Of a DNA stretch of 5,244 nucleotides, positions 1-5,244 are shown piece after piece. The notes under the pieces are model-generated. The model made no database searches. It saw only the letters and a program-made list of their open reading frames with translations, and was not told the DNA's origin. Position 1 is the first letter of the stretch, and every line of letters begins with the position of its first letter. The DNA is taken from positions 1 to 5,244 of the forward strand of contig JACQXT010000084.1 in NCBI GenBank assembly GCA_016208665.1, written 5' to 3'. Made by a program: the position numbers and the translations under genes. The stretch is from Chitinivibrionia bacterium. GTDB lineage: Bacteria; Krumholzibacteriota; Krumholzibacteriia; WVZY01.

Positions 1-25
1 GGCGCAGGGGGAAGAATTAAATTAG

Positions 26-45
26 GCGAGCTTTGCTCGCGGCTT
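26..45 (+). terminator. Small GC hairpin followed by CTTTT, possible terminator
   Basis: GCGAGC (26-31) and GCTCGC (35-40) form a 6-bp stem with a TTT loop, followed by GGCTTTT. One plus-strand frame ends in TAG at 22-24 just before the hairpin, so this could terminate a gene whose end lies at the window edge. The T-run is short and only seven codons of that frame are visible, so both the upstream gene and the terminator role are weakly supported. Confidence 0.3.
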
Positions 46-50
46 TTAGC

Positions 51-118
51 AATGTGGCCGGAGCGTCCTGCTCCGGTTTAATATGATAAGATCCGGAGCT
101 GGAAGCTCCGGCCACATT
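51..118. repeat. Inverted pair of REP-like hairpins (26-bp arms)
   Basis: The arms at 51-76 and 93-118 are reverse complements at 24 of 26 positions, separated by a 16-nt A/T-rich spacer (77-92). Each arm begins or ends with AATGTGGCC or its complement. Each arm also holds its own hairpin: CCGGAGC 58-64 with GCTCCGG 70-76 (loop GTCCT), and CCGGAGC 93-99 with GCTCCGG 105-111 (loop TGGAA). The two mismatches fall in the small loops, so every stem stays paired. Two inverted palindromic units resemble bacterial REP/BIME intergenic elements, which are usually dispersed in many copies. Only one pair is visible here, so the repetitive nature is inferred. It may also terminate or stabilise transcripts from either side. 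Confidence 0.7.
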
Positions 119-171
119 GAATTTCCTTAACGTGCACGTAACCGGCTAACGCTGGGACTCGAATCCACCTC

Positions 172-246
172 GTCCCTCGTCGTCGTCCTCCTCCTCGTAA
201 TCGAAAAAGTCGAGGACAAGAACCGCTTCGCTGAGGACGAGGACGA
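172..246. repeat. CTC/GAG-rich imperfect inverted repeat
   Basis: The left half (172-197) is almost pure pyrimidine plus G, built of CTC, GTC and CGTC units. The right half holds the complementary GAGGACGA twice in overlap (233-240 and 239-246) and CGAGGAC at 211-217. TCGTCCTC at 183-190 pairs exactly with either GAGGACGA copy, and CCTCG 193-197 can pair with CGAGG 211-215 around an A-rich loop. It looks like a degenerate palindromic intergenic repeat. I see no reading frame that makes sense of it. Function is unknown; folding in RNA is plausible. Confidence 0.45.
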
Positions 247-302
247 AATAACAATTTTACAGCCAGCTTTCGTAATTCAAGACAGCCCGACGTGGCGATT
301 CA

Positions 303-1067
303 TCAAAACACAAATGCTGTCGTGGTGGCGGGCTTTGCCAGTTTGACCATCGCGGATTTCTCCTTGCCGCCAAAGGTCACGGTGATTTTGTAGTCACCCA
401 GAAATCCCCGCATTGCGCACGAGCCGTCCGGGCCAGTGGTCGTGGTGACGTCAGTCCACCATTCCTTGAGCACCAGATCCATGAACGCCTGTCCGTTCGG
501 TTTGAGCGTCCAGTCCTTTCGAATCATGGCGCCCAGCGGCTGCCACATCCTGCCCTCCCAAAAACCCCACATGGTGAATGCGTCGGTGGCGGGATGGCTG
601 AAAACGGCAGTGATGAAATCGCGGGTGTAGCGGGCCTGCCCATGCTCGTCCCTCGTGACAAGGTCGAACTCGGTGATCTGGATCGCTTTGCCAAACGTGG
701 CGAAACGGTCAAGAATGCGGAGAACCGTCTCCGGCCCGGTGACCGCCTCGCTGAAATGCCCCTGCATGCCGATGACGTCTGGCCCCTGCCCCTGGTCGAT
801 CAAATAGTGAATCCATTCCGCATAGGTGTCCTGTTCGGCCTGCGTCACTCCGCCGCGGGTCAGGATGGTGTTCTCGTTGATGGCCATCCGGGAGTTCGGG
901 GCGTGCTCGCGGGCGACCTTGAACCATTCAACCACCGCGTTCTTGCCAAGCAAGCCATGAACTTCCTTCAGGTCGCGTAGTTCGTTGCACACGTCGTATT
1001 CGGCGAAGTTGAACTGCCGGGTCGCGTCGGTCACCTCGACCACCTGCTCCAACAGCCGCTTCCGCAA
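303..1067 (-). CDS. Xylanase 3' fragment: GH10 catalytic core and C-terminal beta domain
   Basis: The first possible start in this frame is TTG 1067, but homology continues upstream to about 1148 (RGHCIIYPGWEFLPRFV), so 1067 is not a natural beginning. Numbering from 1067, YDVCNE (24-29) matches the GH10 acid/base motif WDVVNE, with Glu29 encoded at 983-981. ITEFD (131-135) matches the nucleophile motif, with Glu133 at 671-669. Other GH10 landmarks are INENTIL (63-69), IGMQGHF (99-105) and FTMWGFWEGRMW (164-175), the last being the aglycone-side tryptophan strand. After WWTDV (203-207) a short beta domain ends the protein (GPDGSCAMRGFLGDYKITV), as is common in this xylanase group. The enzyme family hydrolyses internal beta-1,4-xylosidic bonds outside the cell. 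Without the missing N-terminal barrel strands and signal peptide this fragment alone should be inactive. Confidence 0.75.
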   Translation of the reverse strand: MRKRLLEQVVEVTDATRQFNFAEYDVCNELRDLKEVHGLLGKNAVVEWFKVAREHAPNSRMAINENTILTRGGVTQAEQDTYAEWIHYLIDQGQGPDVIGMQGHFSEAVTGPETVLRILDRFATFGKAIQITEFDLVTRDEHGQARYTRDFITAVFSHPATDAFTMWGFWEGRMWQPLGAMIRKDWTLKPNGQAFMDLVLKEWWTDVTTTTGPDGSCAMRGFLGDYKITVTFGGKEKSAMVKLAKPATTTAFVF

Positions 1068-1933
1068 GGCGGGCGGATTCTGGGCAAGTGGCTTGACAAA
1101 ACGGGGCAGAAACTCCCAGCCGGGGTAGATGATGCAGTGACCTCGGGTAGCTCGCCGCTATCCGGGTATTTCAGCACCGTGCCGAAGCCGTAGGCGTGCC
1201 GCCGCATCTGCACATGAACGTTCGCCCCATCCACCGGCTTCCCATCCCGATCGACCACTCGGACGGTCAACTCGGCCTTGCGATGCTTCTCAATCCGTTC
1301 GGCCGCGGCTTTACGCCAGGAAGCGTCCAACTCCTGCCCAGGATAGGCGATTGGCGCGAACGGCACGGTGCCGGCATCCACATTCGCTCCGAGATTGAGC
1401 ATGGCAATGCCGCCGAACTCGAGCGTCTGCGCCTGGGCACCGAGAAACAGGGAGATGCCATACTCGCCCGCGGCGAAGTCCCGGTCAGCCTGACAGTAGA
1501 GATAGACGCGCCTCCATTCATTACTGACCGCCACCTCCGTCGAGGCGATTTTCGTCCACGGCGGTTCGCTGGCCTGGATGAAGGCGTTGAAAATGCCGAT
1601 CCCAGAGGGAGCGTCCGCGCAACGGACATTCAAGATCGCCAGGATGTGCTCTCCCTTCTTCAGCGGAACGATGGTTGGCGGGGTGAGAATCTGCACGTCC
1701 CAGCTGTTGGGAGTTCGGGCCGCCACGCGGACACGGATTGCCCAGTCAAACGACTGCCCTTCCACGAGGATCGACGAGTACTCCGCCTCCGGCCGTTGGC
1801 CGATCAGGCGGAAGTCCGACAGTTTGTCCGCGACAAGTGCGGGAGTCCCCTGAACGGTAGAGATCTCCTCTTTGGCCGAGGCAGCCTGAGCGGCAAGCAA
1901 AGCAACAAGTATCAACGACCGTAAGTAAGGCAT
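1031..1933 (-). CDS. Xylanase 5' fragment: signal peptide, carbohydrate-binding-like module, start of GH10 barrel
   Basis: ATG 1933 is preferred over a GTG at 1978 because AAGGAG (1945-1940) sits six bases upstream and because a classic signal peptide begins there: a short n-region with Arg5, a hydrophobic core of about residues 6-16, and cleavage probably after AASA (residue 20). Residues about 25-185 form a beta-rich module, including FDWAIRV (62-68), SWDVQ (77-81), LKKGE (91-95) and EWRRV (139-143). It resembles the CBM4/9-like N-terminal module of planctomycete-type GH10 xylanases. Residues 197-245 follow the typical linker (YPGQELDASWRKAAAERIEKHRK) into a small beta segment (LTVRVVDRDGKPVDGA), and HAYGFGTV (246-253) opens the barrel. 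Residues from about 264 to the stop are out-of-frame sequence rich in Ser, Pro, Arg and Cys. The gene starts 26 bp after the DUF1835 stop and is probably cotranscribed with it. Confidence 0.75.
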   Translation of the reverse strand: MPYLRSLILVALLAAQAASAKEEISTVQGTPALVADKLSDFRLIGQRPEAEYSSILVEGQSFDWAIRVRVAARTPNSWDVQILTPPTIVPLKKGEHILAILNVRCADAPSGIGIFNAFIQASEPPWTKIASTEVAVSNEWRRVYLYCQADRDFAAGEYGISLFLGAQAQTLEFGGIAMLNLGANVDAGTVPFAPIAYPGQELDASWRKAAAERIEKHRKAELTVRVVDRDGKPVDGANVHVQMRRHAYGFGTVLKYPDSGELPEVTASSTPAGSFCPVLSSHLPRIRPPCGSGCWSRWSR

Positions 1934-1939
1934 TTGCCA

Positions 1940-1945
1940 CTCCTT
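1940..1945 (-). promoter_or_regulatory. Shine-Dalgarno site of the xylanase
   Basis: AAGGAG on the minus strand, with six bases before ATG 1933. It lies in the 26-bp gap after the DUF1835 stop (1962-1960) and decides the start in favour of ATG 1933 over the in-frame GTG 1978. Confidence 0.75.
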
Positions 1946-1959
1946 TCCGTGGCGGCGTG

Positions 1960-2838
1960 TCATGGTCCAGCCGCGCACGTGATTCTAAAGTTTTTCAGAT
2001 CGGCGATGCCGTCCCATTGGGGCAACCGCGCCGCCGGTCCTTCGATCTTCACGAGCGGAATTGCGCGGTCCGCCAAGCCGTTGATCTTCGCCCACAGTGT
2101 GGTGTCACCCCAGAACTGGGGATGGGTGTCGCGCGCCGCCACGTCGGCGAAGATCTCCGCTGGCGTCTCAAGGCCGCGGCGTATCGCCTCCAAGACGAGC
2201 TGCTCGAGCCGCCCCAGCCCCGTCTCCGGATCGGGCCGTTCCCGCAGCCACCGCGCGGCGGCGGCGGAACCCCATGGCAGCGGCGCGGCGGACATCGCCG
2301 CAAGCTCTTCCAGCAATGCCGCATCCTGAGTGGCGAACGCCCTGTCCACAACCTGGGCGAAACGTAACTGCGCCTCCGAAACCGGCCGACGCTGATCGTA
2401 CCGCGACGCGAGTTGCGTCGAATTGAGTTGTCCAAGGCCGTCGAACGGCACAATCCCCGGAAAGGCGTCCACGCAGAGAAGTTCCGCCCGATGGATACCC
2501 TTGTGCTGCAGGCAGGTCAGAATGTGCGCGAGCATCGACTGATCGAAAAGACAGGCGTCGAACCAAAGCACAAGATTCTCATAATCCGATGCTGCCGCAA
2601 GCGTGCCGTAATGGTCGGCAAGTGATTTCCTGACTCGCTCTTTGCTCAGTCCTCCACCAGTTGACCGCGAAAGAAACTCGGCGCGAGCGTCGAGCGTGTC
2701 ATCGTCCGGCCATCCGGGCTCACGTGGGGGGCCATCGTAGAGGATGTCACGCCAGACGAGTATCTCTCCGGCAATGCCCGCCTTCCGCAGACTGCCGACG
2801 ACAGAGTCTCCGCTGGTGATGTGCAAAGTGTTAATCAT
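1960..2838 (-). CDS. DUF1835 domain-containing protein, function unknown
   Basis: A 292-residue protein. Residues 1-40 show the hallmark of the DUF1835 family (PF08874): a beta strand then HITSGDSV (6-13), GIAGEILVWRDIL (21-33) and YDGP (34-37). The central LVLWFDACLFDQSML (89-103) matches the conserved LWFxxDLFDQ-type segment. The C-terminal half is helical, with GLGRLEQLVLEAI (207-219), TPAEIF (225-230) and FWGDTTLWAKINGLA (242-256), a pattern seen in longer family members. No catalytic role is established for the family, and I do not assign one. There is no signal peptide or membrane segment, so it is probably cytosolic. ATG 2838 is chosen over TTG 2877 because the conserved strand begins at once after it. 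No Shine-Dalgarno precedes either start. It lies 26 bp upstream of the secreted xylanase and is probably cotranscribed, which may be incidental. Confidence 0.85.
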   Translation of the reverse strand: MINTLHITSGDSVVGSLRKAGIAGEILVWRDILYDGPPREPGWPDDDTLDARAEFLSRSTGGGLSKERVRKSLADHYGTLAAASDYENLVLWFDACLFDQSMLAHILTCLQHKGIHRAELLCVDAFPGIVPFDGLGQLNSTQLASRYDQRRPVSEAQLRFAQVVDRAFATQDAALLEELAAMSAAPLPWGSAAAARWLRERPDPETGLGRLEQLVLEAIRRGLETPAEIFADVAARDTHPQFWGDTTLWAKINGLADRAIPLVKIEGPAARLPQWDGIADLKNFRITCAAGP

Positions 2839-2844
2839 TGAAAA

Positions 2845-2850
2845 ACTATA
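2845..2850 (-). promoter_or_regulatory. -10-like box placed for leaderless start of DUF1835 gene
   Basis: TATAGT on the minus strand (2850-2845) is followed by six bases and then ATG 2838. A transcript from it would begin at or next to the start codon, which fits the lack of a Shine-Dalgarno site. No good -35 element is seen 16-18 bases upstream, so support is modest. Confidence 0.35.
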
Positions 2851-2879
2851 GCTGGGATTTGCGCTAAATCGACGCAAAC

Positions 2880-2917
2880 TGTCAGGGAAACCGCTTGCGA
2901 CAGGCTTGACACGGTTT
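2880..2917. promoter_or_regulatory. Interleaved short inverted repeats overlapping the plus-strand -35
   Basis: TGTCA (2880-2884) is inverted as TGACA (2907-2911), and AAACCG (2888-2893) is inverted as CGGTTT (2912-2917). The right copies overlap or abut the -35 hexamer, where a repressor would act, and the region lies between two divergent genes. The arms are short (5 and 6 bp), so chance occurrence is quite possible. Confidence 0.25.
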
Positions 2918-2933
2918 GATTCTACGATATAAT
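2906..2933 (+). promoter_or_regulatory. Consensus sigma-70 type promoter
   Basis: TTGACA (2906-2911) and TATAAT (2928-2933) both match the housekeeping consensus exactly, with a 16-bp spacer. Transcription would start near 2940 and give a leader of about 73 bases before ATG 3014, driving the lipoprotein-GH20 unit. This is a strong promoter by sequence, and its position between divergent genes fits. Confidence 0.75.
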
Positions 2934-2946
2934 TCTATCATCTGGA

Positions 2947-2972
2947 ACGGGAAGCCCGTGCGGTGGATCCGC
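2947..2972 (+). promoter_or_regulatory. Two small hairpins in the 5' leader
   Basis: ACGGG (2947-2951) pairs with CCCGT (2955-2959) around AAG. GCGG (2960-2963) pairs with CCGC (2969-2972) around TGGAT. Both would sit near the 5' end of the transcript from the consensus promoter and could protect it from decay. The stems are short, and no known riboswitch is recognised. Confidence 0.25.
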
Positions 2973-3000
2973 TTCGGTCAAACTCACACGGCACATCATG

Positions 3001-3005
3001 GGAGG
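3001..3005 (+). promoter_or_regulatory. Shine-Dalgarno site of the lipoprotein gene
   Basis: GGAGG lies eight bases before ATG 3014 and supports that start over the upstream in-frame GTG at 2963, which has no ribosome site and would add 17 residues before the signal peptide. Confidence 0.75.
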
Positions 3006-3013
3006 TGGCACGG

Positions 3014-4126
3014 ATGAAAATGTTCTTCTCATACGGGCGGGCGATCATGCGCACAGCCACATGCCTCGCGGTCATTCTGCTCGCAGGGGGATGCGCGACG
3101 GCGCGGGAGCCGCCGCGCTTCTCGGTCGACGACTATGACCCTGAAGTCACTCCCGCAAACGGCGTCCGCCACTGGAAAACGCCGTTCACTCCGCTTGGCG
3201 TGACCGGCTGCTACGTCTCCCCCATCAAGACGAGAGACGGACGGATGGAGCTGTGGAGTTGCGTCGACCGCAGAACCGGTCCGAGTCTGGAGAAACTCGG
3301 CCGCGCCGACACGATGGCCGAGCGTGAGCTGCTGACCGACGTTTCCGACGCCAAGGACCCAGCCACGCTCGCTGAAAACCGCGCCTTCCAGCGCGGCGAC
3401 ATGCGCTATGACGAGCACGAAGGGTACATCCTCTTCGGCTGTGTCTGCCCCGACTATTTGCCCGGCTCCGTCTCCTTGGCCCCCGCCATTCTTGTCTCGA
3501 AAACAGGGGAGAAGGGCACATGGCGTTATCTTGGAAAACTCAAAGGCGATCCCGCCGACGAATGCGCGAAACGCAAGGTGTGGAGTGATGCGGGAAGCAT
3601 CTTCCGCCTCGCCGACGGCCGCTGGCGGATCTATCTGAACGGCTTTGGCCCCGTGCTCGCCGCCATGGAATGCGACACGCTGGACGGCGAATGGAGGTTC
3701 CTCCGCGACGACACGGGTGGAATCCGCGAGATGCTGCCCTGCTTCCCCAAAGACAAGGAGCACGGCGGGTGCCTGCCTCAACTTCTGCGGATCGACGACA
3801 CCGACTGGCATTGCTGGATCACCGACAAGTGGCCACCGCAAAGCATCTTCCACTTTCAGTCGGCCGACGGACTTGCCTGGAAGCCATTCGGCGAGCAACC
3901 GGAGCTCACCCGCGCGGCGTTCAACTCAGTGCCGATCAAATGTTTCAGAGGCTACTATGATCCCGTCACCAAGCAGATCATCGGAATCATCTCGGTGTGG
4001 GGCAAAGTGCCGTACCGCGACATGGGAGTATGGTCGGCCGCGAAGGCACGCCTCGGCTTTCTCGAAGACGACGAGTGGTGGAACCTCTACATGACCACCA
4101 TGGAAAGGAACTCGATTGGCCAATGA
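3014..4126 (+). CDS. Putative lipoprotein, five-bladed beta-propeller glycosidase-like
   Basis: A 370-residue protein. The N-terminus has basic residues and a hydrophobic run ending in ILLAGGC (21-27), a plausible though imperfect lipobox (Ala at -3, Gly at -2), so Cys27 may be lipidated. An inner start at Met12 would give a tidier signal peptide. The rest is beta-rich with repeated blade-like segments: GCYVSPIKTRDGRMELW (65-81), YDEHEGYILFG (132-142), VWSDAGSIFRLADGRWRIYLNG (189-210, including the SDAG and GRWRIY motifs), LPQLLRIDDTDWHCWITD (254-271), FQSADGLAWKPFGE (281-294) and YYDPVTKQIIGIISVW (314-329). Motifs like these resemble the GH43/GH117/GH130-type propeller folds, but I cannot place it in one family or prove catalytic residues. 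It has twelve cysteines, unusual for such proteins. Its TGA overlaps the GH20 start, so it likely acts on the same glycan, either as an enzyme or as a binding protein. Confidence 0.7.
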   Translation: MKMFFSYGRAIMRTATCLAVILLAGGCATAREPPRFSVDDYDPEVTPANGVRHWKTPFTPLGVTGCYVSPIKTRDGRMELWSCVDRRTGPSLEKLGRADTMAERELLTDVSDAKDPATLAENRAFQRGDMRYDEHEGYILFGCVCPDYLPGSVSLAPAILVSKTGEKGTWRYLGKLKGDPADECAKRKVWSDAGSIFRLADGRWRIYLNGFGPVLAAMECDTLDGEWRFLRDDTGGIREMLPCFPKDKEHGGCLPQLLRIDDTDWHCWITDKWPPQSIFHFQSADGLAWKPFGEQPELTRAAFNSVPIKCFRGYYDPVTKQIIGIISVWGKVPYRDMGVWSAAKARLGFLEDDEWWNLYMTTMERNSIGQ

Positions 4127-5244
4127 CATTCCCTCAAGGTATCCACAGTATCATTCCTGTGCCGTCGCATGTTGAGCCGGGAACTGGTCGATTCAATGTG
4201 AAGTCTTCGCTGAAGATCTCTACCCGCGGGAATACGCTTTTACCCCTGGCTGAGCGATTCGCGGAGGATCTCGCCGTGGTCACGCGAAAGGCCGTCTCCG
4301 TCACGATCTCGAATGACCGCGCCACGGGATCCGCCACGATCAGCCTCCACATCAACAAGAAACTGGCGGAGGAGGAATACACGCTCGACATCTCGCCGAA
4401 CGCGATCAAACTTGAGGGCGGCTCGAGCCTCGGCGTCGCATGGGGTCTCTCAACACTCCTGCAATCCATCGTCGTCCATCACGTCGAGAGGTTCATCCCC
4501 TGCGCGCATGTGGTCGACAAGCCCCGCTTCGCCTACCGCGGGCTCATGATCGACGTGGCGCGGCATCCACACACGCTGCTGACGCTCAAGAAACTGGTCA
4601 CGCTGTGCTGGTTCTATAAGATACGGTATATGCAACTCCACCTGGCGGACGTCGAGGCCTTCACCTTCTCCAGCACGGCCTATCCGGGTTTGGCGACGCC
4701 ACACAACCATCTGAGCCTCGACGCATGGAGCGAGCTTGAGGCATATGCCACCTCGCGTGGCGTCGTCATCGACCCCGAACTCGATGAGCCCGGTCACGCC
4801 AACAAGACGCTGCGGAAGCTCTGCCCCACGAATCCGCCTACCGGAAGCCCCGTGATCAGCCCCGTGAGCGAGCGCACCTTCGAGGTCCTGAACACGTTGA
4901 TCGGCGAGATCCTCGACGTCTTTCCAAGGACGCCTTTCTTCCATATCGGAGCGGACGAGGTCAACTACGAGGGCTGGGCGGCGTGCGAGGAATGCGCGGC
5001 GTTCCTCAAGAGCCGCGGACTAGACGACCTCCGCGAGTGCTACCGCTATTTCATCGGCAGGATGAACGAGATCGTCCGCAGGCACGGACGGCGGACGATC
5101 GCCTGGGAGGGATTCGCCGCAAAGGGGGCGATCCCAATTCCAAAAGACGTGATCGTGCAATTTTTCGACGTCGAATACCTTCAGCCTGAGGAGGCGCTCG
5201 CCCTCGGACACGACATCATCAACTCCAGCTGGGGGCCGCTGTAT
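4123..5244 (+). CDS. GH20 beta-N-acetylhexosaminidase-like protein (3' end beyond window)
   Basis: The frame opens at ATG 4123 inside the ATGA overlap with the lipoprotein stop and runs 374 codons off the window end. A weak AAGGA (4105-4109) lies 13 bases upstream, so translational coupling is likely. Residues about 8-131 fit the GH20 N-terminal alpha/beta domain (GH20b). The TIM barrel starts at FAYRGLMIDVARH (136-148), where Arg139 is the usual substrate-binding arginine. HIGADEV (274-280) holds the Asp278-Glu279 pair of substrate-assisted catalysis, and IAWEG (326-330) gives an active-site Trp. NSSWGPLY (367-374) reaches the segment that usually carries a conserved Tyr. QLHLADVEAFTF (171-182) and DPELDEPGHA (217-226) replace the commoner HLTDDQ and PEIDMPGHA forms. 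Family members release terminal GlcNAc or GalNAc. No signal peptide is seen, suggesting a cytosolic enzyme unless the start is further upstream. Confidence 0.88.
   Translation, partial: MTFPQGIHSIIPVPSHVEPGTGRFNVKSSLKISTRGNTLLPLAERFAEDLAVVTRKAVSVTISNDRATGSATISLHINKKLAEEEYTLDISPNAIKLEGGSSLGVAWGLSTLLQSIVVHHVERFIPCAHVVDKPRFAYRGLMIDVARHPHTLLTLKKLVTLCWFYKIRYMQLHLADVEAFTFSSTAYPGLATPHNHLSLDAWSELEAYATSRGVVIDPELDEPGHANKTLRKLCPTNPPTGSPVISPVSERTFEVLNTLIGEILDVFPRTPFFHIGADEVNYEGWAACEECAAFLKSRGLDDLRECYRYFIGRMNEIVRRHGRRTIAWEGFAAKGAIPIPKDVIVQFFDVEYLQPEEALALGHDIINSSWGPLY

Larger units (their letters stand above)
1..302. other. Intergenic region downstream of the xylanase
   Basis: No gene is supported across these 302 bases. 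They hold the small hairpin at 26-40, the paired hairpin repeat at 51-118 and the CTC/GAG repeat at 172-246. The remaining pieces (119-171 and 247-302) show no promoter, RNA gene or coding signal that I can defend. No clean rho-independent terminator lies directly after the xylanase stop at 303-305. Confidence 0.6.
303..1933 (-). pseudogene. GH10 endo-1,4-beta-xylanase, disrupted by internal deletion and frame change
   Basis: Two minus-strand reading frames together make one secreted GH10 xylanase. The first runs from ATG 1933 and leaves homology soon after residue 260. The second carries the rest of the barrel from about 1148 down to the TGA at 303-305. The second frame is closed upstream by TAG at 1158-1160, so the joint lies between about 1146 and 1165. 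In GH10 proteins the FGT strand near the barrel start and the RGH motif are normally some 65-75 residues apart, including the EN..KW substrate-contact segment. Here only about ten residues separate FGTVL from RGH. The defect is therefore loss of roughly 160-200 bases with a frame change (the frames fit a missing length of 3n+1), not a single-base slip. It may be a true pseudogene or an assembly/sequencing deletion. An active enzyme is not expected from the sequence as given. Confidence 0.8.

Noticed and set aside
150..170. Minus-strand ATTCGAGTCCCAGC, similar to a tRNA T-arm
   Set aside because: Only three of five T-stem pairs form, and the sequence upstream on that strand is the CTC/GAG repeat, with no anticodon or D-arm. 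No tRNA can be built here.
1060..1160. Programmed frameshifting to join the two xylanase frames
   Set aside because: Even with a frame shift the barrel would still lack about 60 residues including substrate-contact strands, and I see no slippery heptamer at the joint.
1196..1924. A 242-codon open frame on the plus strand opposite the xylanase 5' part
   Set aside because: It lies antisense to a fragment with a clear signal peptide and family motifs. Its translation is rich in Arg, His and Pro with no recognisable domain, as expected of a shadow frame in GC-rich DNA.
1960..2877. TTG at 2877 as the start of the DUF1835 protein
   Set aside because: It would add 13 residues before the conserved first strand, with no ribosome site; ATG 2838 fits the family start.
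3029..3898. A 289-codon open frame on the minus strand opposite the lipoprotein gene
   Set aside because: The plus-strand gene has a consensus promoter, a good ribosome site, a lipoprotein signal and coupling to GH20. The antisense product shows low-complexity composition and no family motif.
4450..4944. A 164-codon minus-strand open frame inside the GH20 gene
   Set aside because: It is antisense to conserved GH20 segments and has no independent support.

Overview
The window is a GC-rich stretch of bacterial chromosome, by eye around 60% G+C. It holds a divergent pair of short transcription units built mostly from carbohydrate-active enzymes. The GH10 xylanase carries an N-terminal carbohydrate-binding-like module of a type I associate with Planctomycetota, Verrucomicrobiota and related polysaccharide degraders. 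That style, with the hairpin repeats at the left end, suggests a PVC-group or allied bacterium; this placement is an inference with low confidence.

Layout. Positions 1-302 are intergenic: a small hairpin, a 26-bp inverted pair of REP-like hairpins (51-118) and a CTC/GAG-rich imperfect inverted repeat (172-246). On the minus strand, 2838-1960 encodes a DUF1835-family protein of unknown function. It is followed 26 bp later by a secreted GH10 endo-xylanase (1933-303). The xylanase is broken: its 5' part (signal peptide, binding-like module, first barrel strand) and its 3' part (both catalytic glutamates, C-terminal beta domain) lie in different frames. About 60 residues of the barrel appear to be missing at the joint near 1146-1160, so it is a pseudogene or an assembly deletion.

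Positions 2839-3013 are the divergent control region. It has a perfect TTGACA-16-TATAAT promoter for the plus strand and, on the minus strand, a -10-like box placed for a leaderless DUF1835 transcript. The plus-strand unit is a putative lipoprotein (3014-4126) resembling five-bladed beta-propeller glycosidases. An ATGA overlap joins it to a GH20 beta-N-acetylhexosaminidase-like gene (4123 to the window end, incomplete), implying translational coupling and a shared glycan target.

No tRNA, rRNA, CRISPR array, transposase or integrase was seen. I see no clearly novel multi-gene system. The most notable items are the broken xylanase, the uncharacterised propeller lipoprotein coupled to a GH20 with unusual active-site motifs, and the paired hairpin repeat.
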